A stretch of 64,000 nt of DNA from Microbacterium sp. H83. GTDB lineage: Bacteria; Actinomycetota; Actinomycetes; Actinomycetales; Microbacteriaceae. Under the pieces are notes generated by a model. That model did not search any database and was not told the DNA's origin. It saw only the letters and a list, made by a program, of their open reading frames with translations. Both the position numbers and the translations under genes were made by a program. Positions 28,466-39,009 of the stretch are shown one piece after another; position 1 is the first letter of the stretch, and each line of letters opens with the position of its first letter. Where the stretch lies: assembly GCF_001650405.1 (NCBI RefSeq), contig NZ_LWCU01000034.1, forward strand, positions 131,482 through 195,481. Reading direction: 5' to 3'.

Positions 28466-28495
28466 GGACTGTGCCCGGTGGACTGTGCCCGGTGG
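28454..28495. repeat. three tandem 14-bp copies of the element end
   Basis: ACTGTGCCCGGTGG at 28454-28467, 28468-28481 and 28482-28495, identical. The first copy is the right outer arm of element B, so the arm appears to have been amplified. Confidence 0.9.
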
Positions 28496-28548
28496 AACTG
28501 GCCCGGCGAGGCCGACGCCCGGGATCGGGAGTCCAGACCGGCGGATGC

Positions 28549-29328
28549 TTATCCGAAGCGGCCCGAGACGTAGTCCTCGGTCGCCTGCACCGACGGCGTC
28601 GTGAAGATCGTCGACGTGTCGTCGTACTCGATGAGCTTGCCGGGCTTGCCGGTGCCGGCGATGTTGAAGAACGCGGTCTTGTCGGACACGCGGCTCGCCT
28701 GCTGCATGTTGTGCGTCACGATCACGACCGTGTACTCGTTCTTGATCTCGGCGATGAGCTCCTCGATCGCGAAGGTCGAGATCGGGTCGAGGGCCGAGCA
28801 CGGCTCGTCCATCAGGATGACGTCGGGGGAGACGGCGATCGCACGCGCGATGCACAGACGCTGCTGCTGGCCGCCCGAGAGGCCGGAGCCCGGCTTGTCG
28901 AGGCGGTCCTTGACCTCGTTCCAGAGGTTCGCGCCCTGCAGCGACTTCTCGACGAGCGCGTCCTGGTCGCTCTTCGCCATGCGCGTGTTGTTGAGCTTGA
29001 CGCCCGCGAGCACGTTCTCCTTGATGGACATCGTGGGGAACGGGTTCGGGCGCTGGAACACCATGCCGACCTGACGACGCACGAGCACCGGGTCGACGCT
29101 GGAGCCGTAGAGGTTCTTGCCGTCGATCAGCACCTCGCCCTCGACGCGGGCGCCGGGGATGACCTCGTGCATGCGGTTGAGGGTGCGGAGGAAGGTCGAC
29201 TTGCCGCAGCCCGACGGCCCGATGAACGCGGTGACGGTGTTGGGCTTGATGTCGATGTTGACGCCTTCGACGGCGAGGAAGTCGCTGTAGTAGACGTTGA
29301 GGTCGTTGACTTCGATGCTCTTGGACAC
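28549..29328 (-). CDS. pstB: phosphate ABC transporter ATP-binding protein
   Basis: A 259-residue ABC ATPase of the high-affinity phosphate importer. Walker A is [12 protein letters not shown], the signature is [14 protein letters not shown], Walker B is [13 protein letters not shown], and the PstB-typical [14 protein letters not shown] and PNPFPTMS segments are present. GTG at 29328 follows AGAAGGA. Last gene of pstSCAB, separated from pstA by 53 bases that include a TCAG repeat. Confidence 0.95.
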   Translation of the reverse strand: MSKSIEVNDLNVYYSDFLAVEGVNIDIKPNTVTAFIGPSGCGKSTFLRTLNRMHEVIPGARVEGEVLIDGKNLYGSSVDPVLVRRQVGMVFQRPNPFPTMSIKENVLAGVKLNNTRMAKSDQDALVEKSLQGANLWNEVKDRLDKPGSGLSGGQQQRLCIARAIAVSPDVILMDEPCSALDPISTFAIEELIAEIKNEYTVVIVTHNMQQASRVSDKTAFFNIAGTGKPGKLIEYDDTSTIFTTPSVQATEDYVSGRFG

Positions 29329-29344
29329 GGGAGATCCTTCTTGT

Positions 29345-29365
29345 TCAGTCAGTCAGTCAGTCAGT
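29345..29365. repeat. tetranucleotide repeat (TCAG)5 in the pstA-pstB gap
   Basis: Five TCAG units plus T. On the coding (minus) strand this is (CTGA)n, which puts TGA in all three frames between pstA and pstB. Confidence 0.9.
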
Positions 29366-29381
29366 TCGGGGAGCGGCGCGC

Positions 29382-30479
29382 TCAGCGGCCGCCGGTCTTG
29401 GGGGCGAACACCTTGGCGATGATGCGCGCGAGCAGGTTCAGGACCATGACGATCACGATCAGCGTGAGAGCCGAGGCCCACGCGCGTTCGAGGTAGGCGT
29501 CGACCGGGATGCCGGGGTACTTGGCCTGCATGTAGGAGAACACGGGCAGTGTCGCCATCTGCCCGCTGAACATGTTCGTGTTCATGCCCTGCACGATGCC
29601 GACCGTGAGCAGCAGCGGCGCGGTCTCGCCGATCACGCGCGAGATCGCGAGCATGATCGAGGTCGTGATGCCGGCGATGGCCGTCGGCAGGACGACTTTG
29701 ATGATCGTCAGCCACTTGGGGACACCCAGCGCATAGGCCGCCTCGCGGAGCTCGTTCGGCACGATGCGAAGGAGCTCCTCGGAGCCGCGCACGACGACCG
29801 GGATCATCAGCACAGACAGGGCGAGGGAGCCCATGATGCCCATTCTCGTACCCGGACCCACGATGAGCGCGAACACCGAGTAGATGAACAGACCGGCGAC
29901 GATCGACGGGATGCCGGTCATGACGTCGACGAGGAACGTGATGCCGCGGGCGAGTCTGCGACCCTCGCCGTACTCGACCAGGTAGATCGAGGTCATGAGA
30001 CCGATCGGCACCGAGATGAGAGTGGCCCCGAGGGTGATGAGCAGCGTGCCCCACACGGCGTGGATCGCGCCGCCGCCCTCGCCGACGATGTTGCGCATCG
30101 AGAAGCTGAAGAACTCGCCGTCGAAGCGCGCCAGGCCGTTGATGACGACCGTGTACAGCAGCGAGATGAGCGGCAGGAGCGCGATGACGAAGGCACCGGA
30201 GACGAGGGCTGTCATCAGCCGGTCGACCGCGTGACGGCGGCTCTCGATGACCGTGGAGATCACGAAGATCAGCGCCATGTAGAACAGCAGGCCGACGACC
30301 AGGGTCATGGCGATGTTGAAATCGGCCGGGTCGCCGCCCGCGTTGACGAAGGCGAAGATCGTTCCCGAGACGACGAAGGCGACGAGCAGCAGGGCCCACG
30401 GCGCCCACTTCGGCAAGTGGCCCGCCGAGGTGGTGTGCGTGGACTGCGCCACGGGGGTGGGGGTGAGCGTGGCGGTCAT
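29382..30479 (-). CDS. pstA: phosphate ABC transporter permease PstA
   Basis: A 365-residue inner-membrane permease with about six to seven helices. The first two helices are preceded by a Thr-rich tail. The EAA-type loop is EELLRIVPNELREAAYALGVPKW, followed by TIIKVVLPTAIAGITTSI; the SVPIGLMTSIYLVEYGEGRRLA segment is typical of PstA. The ATG lies 1 base after the pstC stop, so translation is coupled. It pairs with PstC to form the channel. Confidence 0.94.
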   Translation of the reverse strand: MTATLTPTPVAQSTHTTSAGHLPKWAPWALLLVAFVVSGTIFAFVNAGGDPADFNIAMTLVVGLLFYMALIFVISTVIESRRHAVDRLMTALVSGAFVIALLPLISLLYTVVINGLARFDGEFFSFSMRNIVGEGGGAIHAVWGTLLITLGATLISVPIGLMTSIYLVEYGEGRRLARGITFLVDVMTGIPSIVAGLFIYSVFALIVGPGTRMGIMGSLALSVLMIPVVVRGSEELLRIVPNELREAAYALGVPKWLTIIKVVLPTAIAGITTSIMLAISRVIGETAPLLLTVGIVQGMNTNMFSGQMATLPVFSYMQAKYPGIPVDAYLERAWASALTLIVIVMVLNLLARIIAKVFAPKTGGR

Positions 30480-30480
30480 G

Positions 30481-31449
30481 TCAGTTGGCTCCCGAGAACT
30501 CGGCGCGACGCGAGACGATCCAGCGGGCGATGAAGTTGACCGCGAAGGTCACGATGAACAGGATCAGACCCGCAGCGACGAGGGTGTTGACGCCCTCGTC
30601 GTGGGCCTCGGGGAACCGCAGGGCGATGATCGCGGGGATCGTCGTCGGGTTCTCCGGGTTGATCAGGTTGAAGGTGATGATGCCGAGCGGCGAGAGCACG
30701 AGGGTCACGGCCATCGTCTCGCCGAGTGCGCGGCCGAGGCCGAGCATCGCGCCCGACACCATGCCGCTGCGGGCGAAGGGGAGCACGGCCATGCGGACCA
30801 TCTCCCAGCGCGTGGCGCCGAGGGCGAGGGCGGCCTCCTCGTGGAGCTTGGGGGTCTGCAGGAAGACCTCGCGGCAGATCGCCGTCATGATCGGCAGGAT
30901 CATCACAGCGAGCACGAGGGATGCGGTGAGGATGGTCTTTCCTGTGCCGGAGGGGGTGCCGCTGAAGAGCGGGATCCATCCGAGGTTCTCGTTCAGCCAC
31001 TTGTAGAAGGGCACGAGCATCGGGGCGAAGGTGAGCGCGCCCCAGAGGCCGAAGACGACCGAGGGGACGGCGGCCAGCAGGTCGATGATGTAGCCCAGCA
31101 CGCCGGCGAGCTTGCGGGGAGCGTAGTGCGAGATGAACAGCGCAATGCCGATGGCGACCGGCGCTGCGATGACGAGCGCGATGAGGCTCGACCACAGGGT
31201 TCCGAAGACGAACGGCCAGACCCACGACAGGAACGACTGCCCCTCGAGGATCTGGTTGCCCGTGGTGTCGGCGGACAGAGCGGGGATCGCCTGCACGATG
31301 AGGAAGATGGCGACTGCCGCGAGTGTCACGAGGATCGTGATCCCCGCCGCGAGCGCGGTACCGGAGAAGACGAGGTCGCCCCGTCGACGCAGAGAGGTGC
31401 GCGACCCGGGGGAACGGGTGGTCTCGGGACCCGTTGTGGTGGTGGTCAT
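30481..31449 (-). CDS. pstC: phosphate ABC transporter permease PstC
   Basis: A 322-residue permease with six helices. SVVFGLWGALTFAPML and the coupling-loop sequence PKLHEEAALALGATRWEMVRMAVLP are diagnostic of PstC. A short Thr/Arg-rich cytoplasmic tail precedes the first helix. It lies 128 bases downstream of pstS, behind a large stem-loop that may lower pstCAB output relative to the binding protein. Confidence 0.94.
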   Translation of the reverse strand: MTTTTTGPETTRSPGSRTSLRRRGDLVFSGTALAAGITILVTLAAVAIFLIVQAIPALSADTTGNQILEGQSFLSWVWPFVFGTLWSSLIALVIAAPVAIGIALFISHYAPRKLAGVLGYIIDLLAAVPSVVFGLWGALTFAPMLVPFYKWLNENLGWIPLFSGTPSGTGKTILTASLVLAVMILPIMTAICREVFLQTPKLHEEAALALGATRWEMVRMAVLPFARSGMVSGAMLGLGRALGETMAVTLVLSPLGIITFNLINPENPTTIPAIIALRFPEAHDEGVNTLVAAGLILFIVTFAVNFIARWIVSRRAEFSGAN

Positions 31450-31496
31450 CTGAGCGGCTCCAGGCTCTGAGGGACTTTCGGTGTTTTCATGCGGGA

Positions 31497-31540
31497 GCCC
31501 CCGGGTGTCGGTCGAGTTCCTTCGACCGACACCCGGGGGC
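31497..31540 (-). other. 19-bp stem-loop between pstS and pstC
   Basis: GCCCCCGGGTGTCGGTCGA (31497-31515) and its exact complement (31522-31540) enclose a 6-base loop. No U run follows on the minus strand, so it is more likely an attenuator or an mRNA-stabilising end for pstS than a full terminator. Confidence 0.75.
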
Positions 31541-31577
31541 GTCGGTGCCGGAGCTCAGCGGTGTGCTGAGCGCCCGG

Positions 31578-32681
31578 TCACTCCGTGACGATGGCGTCGA
31601 TCGCGGTGGTGATCTGCTCGCGCAGGCTGTCCGAGATCGGGGCGCTGCCGGCGGCCTCGGCCGCCGCGTCCTGGCCCTCGGCCGAGGCGACGTACTCGAA
31701 GTACGCCTTCACGAGGCCGGCCGTCTCTGCGTCGTCGTACTCGACGCAGCCGATGAGGTAGGAGACGAGCGCGATCGGGTACGAGCCGGCCGGTGCGGCT
31801 GCCGGGTCGACGTCGAAGGCGAGGTCGTTGTCGGAGCGGCCCTCCTCGAGCGGCGACGCCTCGACGAGCGCGGCAGCCGCCTCGGCGGAGTATGCGACGT
31901 ACTCGCCGTTGACCTGGACGGCGACCTGGCCGAGGTCGGAGGTGCGGGAGGCGTCGGCGAAGCCGATGTAGCCCGAGCCGTTGGTGATCGCGTCGACGAC
32001 GCCCGAGGTGCCGTCGCCGGCCTCGCCGGTCGAGAGCGGCCACTCGTCGCTGGCCTCGTAGGTCCACACATCGGGAGCGACGGCGCTGAGGTACTTGGTG
32101 AAGGTCTCCTGCGTGCCCGACGCGTCGGCGCGGTGCACGGGCACGATGCCCTGATCGGGGAGATCGACGCCCTCGTTCTGGTCGGCGATGGCCGGGTCGT
32201 TCCACTTGGTGATGGTGCCCGAGAAGATGCCCGCGAGAGTGGCGCCGTCGAGGTTCAGCTCGTCGATGCCCTCGAGGTTGAAGGCGACGGCGACGGGGGA
32301 GATGTAGACGGGGATCTCGACGATCTCGTCGGAGGCGCAGGAGCCGAAGCCGCCCGCAGCGAGCTCGTCGGCGTTGAACGCGCGGTCGGAGCCGATGAAG
32401 TTGGACGAGCCCGCGATGAAGTTCTCGCGGCCCGTGCCGGAGCCGGTGGCGGTGTAGTTGATGGTGACGTCGGGGTTGGCCGTCTGGAACGCGGCGACCC
32501 AGGACTGCTGAGCGGCCTCCTGCGAGGACGCGCCGGTGGCGTCGAGGCTGCCGGAGAGCGTGGACTCGGACGGCTCGGTCGAGCCGCCGGTGTTGCCGCC
32601 TTCGTTCGCGGCACAGCCGGCGAGAGCGAGAGCGGCGACGGCGCCGATGGCGCCGATACGTGCGATTCGGGAGATCTTCAC
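31578..32681 (-). CDS. pstS: phosphate-binding lipoprotein PstS
   Basis: A 367-residue extracellular phosphate-binding lipoprotein. The signal peptide ends in ALAGC. Phosphate-contact segments are visible: SLDATGASSQEAA, GSGTGRENF with IGSDRAFN, and HRADASGTQETF. The GTG at 32681 is chosen because GAAGGA is 7 bases upstream and the usual Lys/Arg-rich signal start (KISRIARIG) follows; ATG at 32699 would place the ribosome site inside the gene. Heads pstSCAB behind a PHO-box-like pair. Confidence 0.93.
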   Translation of the reverse strand: MKISRIARIGAIGAVAALALAGCAANEGGNTGGSTEPSESTLSGSLDATGASSQEAAQQSWVAAFQTANPDVTINYTATGSGTGRENFIAGSSNFIGSDRAFNADELAAGGFGSCASDEIVEIPVYISPVAVAFNLEGIDELNLDGATLAGIFSGTITKWNDPAIADQNEGVDLPDQGIVPVHRADASGTQETFTKYLSAVAPDVWTYEASDEWPLSTGEAGDGTSGVVDAITNGSGYIGFADASRTSDLGQVAVQVNGEYVAYSAEAAAALVEASPLEEGRSDNDLAFDVDPAAAPAGSYPIALVSYLIGCVEYDDAETAGLVKAYFEYVASAEGQDAAAEAAGSAPISDSLREQITTAIDAIVTE

Positions 32682-32732
32682 TGTGGATCCTTCGATCATG
32701 GATGGGTGGGGCCCGGTGCAGGGCACACAGTG

Positions 32733-32787
32733 ACGCTAGGTGCGGCGGTTAACGAGACTCTCCCGCGCAGGTGAACGGAAGGTGAAC
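32733..32787 (-). promoter_or_regulatory. PHO box and -10 upstream of pstS
   Basis: Minus strand: GTTCACCTTCC (32787-32777) followed directly by GTTCACCTGCG (32776-32766), two 11-base units of the actinobacterial PHO-box type. A further GTTAACC lies at 32753-32747 and a -10, TAGCGT, at 32738-32733. Expected regulator RegX3, encoded at 42.8 kb. Confidence 0.75.
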
Positions 32788-32851
32788 GGCGCGCGTCTCT
32801 CTGGGGCGGCACCCGCGGTTTTCCGGGCCTCCGCGAGGCGAGAGAGGGCGG

Positions 32852-33831
32852 TCAGACCTTCGGGACGTGCGTCTCGATCGCGATGATCCCCGAGCCGGGG
32901 TTGGTCGCGGACAGATGCACGACCGAGAAGGCGGCGGGCTCGAGATCGGCGGCGGAGCCCACGTACGACCCTTGGATCGTGCCGGTCGCGAGGGCGATCT
33001 CCGAGAGGATGCCGGGCAGTACGGGGCCGTGGCTGCAGACCACCGCGGGCTTGCCCGATCGGACGCGGCGTCCGATCACGGACCGCAGGTCGTCCTGGCC
33101 GTCCTCCCAGGCATCCTGACTGATCTTGGCGGTCTTGACGGCCTTGCGCTCGAGGGCCTTCGTGAGCGGCTTGACGGTCTGCACGCAGCGCACGGCGTCG
33201 CTCGTGACGATGCGACGGACGCCGAAGGCGCGCAGCGGTCCGACGATCGACTCGGCCTGGCGCAGGCCGCGGTCGGTGAGCGGCCGCTCGGCATCCGGGC
33301 CGTCCCAGTCGCCGCGGGAGAGCGCCTTCGCATGCCGCAGGGCGATGACGGGGAAGGTGCGCAGCACGCCGTCGTCGACGAGCCGGGCGAAGAAGTCGAG
33401 GATCTCGAGGTCCACGGGGTAGCTGAGCCGCGACCGCGCCTTGCTCACGCTCACCCACTCGACGGCCGCGATCTCGCGGTTCGGCACGAAGGTCGATTCG
33501 CGGATCGCGTCGTCCGTCGCCTCGGCCGCCCAGTAGTGCACGACCTTCTGCTTGTTCGACGGCAGGTGATAGCGGCTCACGCCGACCGGGACGCCGAGAG
33601 AGACCCGGATGCCGGTCTCCTCGTGCACCTCGCGCACGGCCGTCTCGGCGAGCATCTCACCGGGATCCACCTTGCCCTTGGGCAGGGTGATGTCGCGGTA
33701 CTTGGTGCGATGGATCAGGAGGACCCGCAGCTTGCCGTCGACGAGCCGCCACACGACGGCCCCGGCCGCGTAGACGGCCTTGTCGGTCCACTTCGAGCGC
33801 GTCGCGTCCTTGGCCTGCGGCTGCGCCCGGG

Positions 33832-33835
<4 letters not shown>
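32852..33835 (-). CDS. Nudix hydrolase / histidine phosphatase fusion (MutT1-like)
   Basis: A 327-residue two-domain protein. The Nudix box is present in the N-terminal half ([14 protein letters not shown] then REVHEETGI), and a histidine-phosphatase domain with the [11 protein letters not shown] catalytic His follows from about residue 160, ending with the second His in [12 protein letters not shown]. tuberculosis MutT1 has this structure, acts on 8-oxo-GTP and dinucleoside polyphosphates, and also neighbours ppk. Its ATG overlaps the ppk stop by 4 bases. Confidence 0.87.
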
Positions 33836-35997
<2,162 letters not shown>

Positions 35998-36037
35998 GGG
36001 GTACATCTAAGCACCGAGAGGTGACGCGCGTGTGAAC
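35998..36037 (-). promoter_or_regulatory. ppk promoter with PHO-box-like repeat
   Basis: Minus strand: GTTCACACGCG (36037-36027) and CGTCACCTCTC (36026-36016) form two 11-base units, the second degenerate. TGCTTAGAT (extended -10, TTAGAT 36010-36005) follows, then 7 bases to ATG at 35997. Confidence 0.5.
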
Positions 36038-36049
36038 GGACCCGCTCGG

Positions 36050-36733
36050 TTACCGCGCCGCCGCCATCGTCTCGTCGTCGTACACGTTGAATCGGTACCC
36101 GACATTGCGCACCGTGCCGATGATCTGCTCCTGGTCGCCGAGCTTGGCGCGCAGTCGTCGCACGTGCACGTCGACGGTCCGCGTGCCGCCGAAGTAGTCG
36201 TAGCCCCAGACCTCGCTGAGCAGCTGCTCTCGGGTGAACACCCGCGACGGGTGGGTCGCCAGGAAGTGCAGCAGCTGGAACTCCTTGTAGGTGAGGTCGA
36301 GCGGCCTTCCGTGCAGCTTCGCGGAGTACGACTGCTCGTCGATCGACACGCCCGACGCCTGCACGCGGGTCGGCTCGGCGGCCTCGTCGCGACGGGCGAG
36401 CGCGAGCCGCACCCTGGCATCGGTCTCGGCGGGGCCCGCGGTCGCGAGCAGGACGTCGTCGATGCCCCAGTCGCCGGACAGGGCGCTCATGCCGCCCTCG
36501 GTCACCACGAGCAGCAGCGGCGCGTCCTGCCCCGTCGCGCGCAGCAGGCGGCACAGCGACTTGGCGCCGACGAGGTCGAGACGTCCGTCGACGATCACGA
36601 TGTCGCACTCGGGCGCGCTGACGAGTTGAGCGGGCTCGGCGGGGATCTGACGCACGCGGTGGCTGAGAAGCTCCAGGGCGGGCAGGACCTGCTCCGAGAC
36701 CGGAGCGTTGGTCAACACCAGGACCTGGGCCAC
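36050..36733 (-). CDS. glnR: GlnR-like OmpR-family regulator
   Basis: A 227-residue winged-helix regulator. The receiver-like N-terminus ([37 protein letters not shown]) resembles actinobacterial GlnR, an atypical regulator lacking the full acidic phosphorylation pocket. The C-terminal OmpR domain reads [17 protein letters not shown] and [21 protein letters not shown] at 36733 is preferred over 36739: AAGGAG is 5 bases upstream and it aligns with the GlnR start. GlnR controls nitrogen genes and, in some actinobacteria, links to phosphate control. Near-identity with MtrA-type regulators is excluded by the N-terminus. Confidence 0.72.
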   Translation of the reverse strand: MAQVLVLTNAPVSEQVLPALELLSHRVRQIPAEPAQLVSAPECDIVIVDGRLDLVGAKSLCRLLRATGQDAPLLLVVTEGGMSALSGDWGIDDVLLATAGPAETDARVRLALARRDEAAEPTRVQASGVSIDEQSYSAKLHGRPLDLTYKEFQLLHFLATHPSRVFTREQLLSEVWGYDYFGGTRTVDVHVRRLRAKLGDQEQIIGTVRNVGYRFNVYDDETMAAAR

Positions 36734-36794
36734 ACGCACTCCTTCCGGACGGCTGGGGGACGCCGTGCCGCAATGATACCGGGCGCCGATGGGT

Positions 36795-36806
36795 CACAAT
36801 GGAGGC
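36795..36806 (+). promoter_or_regulatory. leaderless -10
   Basis: CACAAT (36795-36800), spacer GGAGGC, then ATG at 36807. The same 22 bases recur at 63828-63849. Confidence 0.5.
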
Positions 36807-37094
36807 ATGACGGAACCAGCCCTCGCTCCGCGCAACGCGCTCGTCGGCGTGCTCGTCGTCTGGGCGGTCGCGCTCGTGGCATCCGTCGGCGTCGGCATCT
36901 TCGTGCCCGAGGAGTGGCGCATCCCGTGGCTCCTGGTCGCGTTCGGGGCGGTCGTCCTGCTCTCGTTCGCCGTGCAGCTCTGGTACGGACGCACGCAGGG
37001 ATTCATCTTCCGGGTCGGCGGAAGCGCGATCGGAGCCCTGCTGCTCATGGGCGTGATCTCGGTCGGCTTCGCGCTCGCCGCGCTCGTCTCCTGA
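36807..37094 (+). CDS. small three-helix membrane protein
   Basis: A 95-residue protein with three hydrophobic helices (about residues 10-30, 38-58 and 72-93), WYGRTQGFIFRVGGSA forming the polar loop between the second and third. Conserved in Microbacteriaceae as far as pattern goes, but no function is known. It is divergent from glnR and followed by another small membrane protein. Confidence 0.7.
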   Translation: MTEPALAPRNALVGVLVVWAVALVASVGVGIFVPEEWRIPWLLVAFGAVVLLSFAVQLWYGRTQGFIFRVGGSAIGALLLMGVISVGFALAALVS

Positions 37095-37141
37095 CGCCGC
37101 GCGTCACGGAGGCCCCGCGAGACACCCGCCCGCGCGGAGGG

Positions 37142-37153
37142 TAGTGTGGAGCC
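37142..37153 (+). promoter_or_regulatory. leaderless -10 for the 37-residue membrane protein
   Basis: TAGTGT (37142-37147), spacer GGAGCC, then ATG at 37154. Confidence 0.6.
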
Positions 37154-37267
37154 ATGGACCTCATGGCGCTCGAACTCTTCTACATCGGCCTCCTGGGCCT
37201 GGCGAGCCTCGCGATCGCCTTCGTCTCGGTCGTGGTGCTGCGCAACCTCTTCCGCGGCCAGCGCTGA
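37154..37267 (+). CDS. 37-residue membrane protein
   Basis: A short gene: MDLMALELFYIGLLGLAS leads into one long hydrophobic helix and ends NLFRGQR, a positive cytoplasmic tail. It is supported by a leaderless -10 hexamer exactly 6 bases before the ATG, strong third-position GC, and a 7-base gap to the next gene, which has no other promoter. Short single-helix proteins often regulate membrane complexes; nothing here shows which. Confidence 0.65.
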   Translation: MDLMALELFYIGLLGLASLAIAFVSVVVLRNLFRGQR

Positions 37268-37274
37268 GCGCACC

Positions 37275-37877
37275 GTGCTCGAGCTGCCCACCGACCTCCC
37301 CGCCGACCTCGCGCCGCTGGCGTGGCTGATCGGCGTGTGGGAGGGCACCGGGGTCATCGACTACCCGGTCGGAGACGAGCGGCTGCAGGGCGAGTTCACG
37401 CACCGCGTGAGCTTCAGCCATGACGGCGGCCCCTTCCTGAACTACGCGGCGACCGCGACCTTCACCGGCGACGCCGGATCGACCGCCGTCCCGCTCGTGG
37501 CCGAGTCCGGCTTCTGGCGCGTCAGCCGCGCGGCGACGGAGGCGGACGCCGGCCCTGGTCTTCTCCCGCCCTCGGGCGATGCCGTGGAGCGCGGCGTCGA
37601 CGACGTCGAGGCCCTGCGCGCGGCATCCGGCGGCTTCCCGCTCGAGGTCTCGATCGCCCACTCCGACGGAATGCTCGAGCTCTACCTCGGCGAGATCAAC
37701 GGGCCGCGCATCGACATCGCGACGGATGCCGTGGTCCGCGGCGCCGGTGCCAAGGAGTACGGCAGCGCATCGCGCATGTACGGCCTCGTCGACGCGCATC
37801 TGCTGTGGGCGTGGGACATCGCCGCTCTCGGCACGCCGCTGCGCTCGCACGCGTCGGCCCGTCTGGCGAGGGTCTGA
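37275..37877 (+). CDS. nitrobindin-like FABP-family protein
   Basis: A 200-residue beta-barrel protein. The diagnostic first strand is WLIGVWEGTGVIDYP (GxWxGxG), and the C-terminal VDAHLLWAWDIAALG may hold the axial His of nitrobindin-type haem proteins, which bind NO or isomerise peroxynitrite. GTG at 37275 starts 7 bases after the small membrane gene and reads straight into the domain. It is 1 base before the YgfZ gene, a frequent pairing. Confidence 0.8.
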   Translation: MLELPTDLPADLAPLAWLIGVWEGTGVIDYPVGDERLQGEFTHRVSFSHDGGPFLNYAATATFTGDAGSTAVPLVAESGFWRVSRAATEADAGPGLLPPSGDAVERGVDDVEALRAASGGFPLEVSIAHSDGMLELYLGEINGPRIDIATDAVVRGAGAKEYGSASRMYGLVDAHLLWAWDIAALGTPLRSHASARLARV

Positions 37878-37878
37878 C

Positions 37879-39000
37879 ATGACCGGTTTCGCGGACGTCC
37901 CCGGCGCGATCTCCGGAGAGCGCGGCGTCGAGCACTTCGGCGACGCGTTCCGTGAGCAGCGTCGTCTCCAGGACGGCGCCGCCCTCGCACCGCTCGCCGA
38001 CCGCACCGTCATCGAGGTCGCAGGGCCCGAGCGCCTGAGCTGGCTCGACTCCATCACGTCGCAGTCGGTGGGGAGGCTCGCCGCGGGCGAGAGCACCGAG
38101 CTGCTCGTCCTCGATCCGCAGGGTCGGGTGGAGCACGCCGCCGGGGTGTTCGACGACGGATCGTCGACCTGGCTCATCGCCGACGCCGCGGATGCCGAGG
38201 CGCTCGCCGCCTGGCTCCAGCGCATGAAGTTCCGCACCCAGGCGACGGTCGACGTGCGCCCCGACCTCGTGCTCCTCGGCTTCGTCGACGGCGGCGCCGC
38301 GGCGGCGCGCGCGATGACCGCGGCCGCCGCACCCGCGGGTGTCCCGCTGGTCTGGAGCGATCCCTGGCAGCACGTGAGCGCGGGGGGTCACCAGTACGCG
38401 GAGGTCGCCGAGCATCCCGGCGCGCAGCTCGCCTGGCGCGTGGCGATCGTCTCCGGCGACGCCGCCGACGAGCTCGCGACGACGGTCGCGGCCGATGAGC
38501 TGGCGGGCCTGCTCGCCGCCGAGGCGCTGCGCGTCGCGGCCTGGCGACCCCGGTGGTCGGCCGAGGTCGACGAGCGCTCGCTGCCGCACGAGTCCGACTG
38601 GATCCGCACCGCCGTGCACCTGAACAAGGGGTGCTACCGCGGCCAGGAGACCGTCGCGAAGGTGCACAACCTCGGCCACCCGCCGCGCCGGCTCGCCGCG
38701 CTGCAGCTCGACGGCAGCGAGGCCGTGCTGCCCGCCTCGGGCGACGCCGTGTTCGCCGGAGACGACGAGGTGGGCCGCATCACCTCGGTGGCGCGACACC
38801 ACGAGGACGGGCCGATCGCGCTCGCGATCCTGTCGCGCCGCGCTCCGGTCGGCGATCTGATCGTGCGGACGGAGGGCGCGGACGTCGCCGCCGCCCAGCA
38901 GGTGATCGTCCCCGCCGACGCCGGGGCCACGGCCGACATCCCCCGGATCACGCGCCTGTCGCGCCGTCCGAGCGCGCCGGACCCCCGGAACGCCGGCTGA
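37879..39000 (+). CDS. ygfZ: YgfZ-type folate-binding protein
   Basis: A 373-residue member of the GcvT-like YgfZ/IBA57 family, which uses folate to help make or repair iron-sulfur clusters. The hallmark KGCYRGQET is present at about residue 250 with its Cys, and SLPHESDWI precedes it. The N-terminal part (RLSWLDSITSQSVGRL) is the folate-binding lobe. Start ATG lies directly after the FABP stop. Confidence 0.87.
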   Translation: MTGFADVPGAISGERGVEHFGDAFREQRRLQDGAALAPLADRTVIEVAGPERLSWLDSITSQSVGRLAAGESTELLVLDPQGRVEHAAGVFDDGSSTWLIADAADAEALAAWLQRMKFRTQATVDVRPDLVLLGFVDGGAAAARAMTAAAAPAGVPLVWSDPWQHVSAGGHQYAEVAEHPGAQLAWRVAIVSGDAADELATTVAADELAGLLAAEALRVAAWRPRWSAEVDERSLPHESDWIRTAVHLNKGCYRGQETVAKVHNLGHPPRRLAALQLDGSEAVLPASGDAVFAGDDEVGRITSVARHHEDGPIALAILSRRAPVGDLIVRTEGADVAAAQQVIVPADAGATADIPRITRLSRRPSAPDPRNAG

Positions 39001-39009
39001 CCGGCTACC

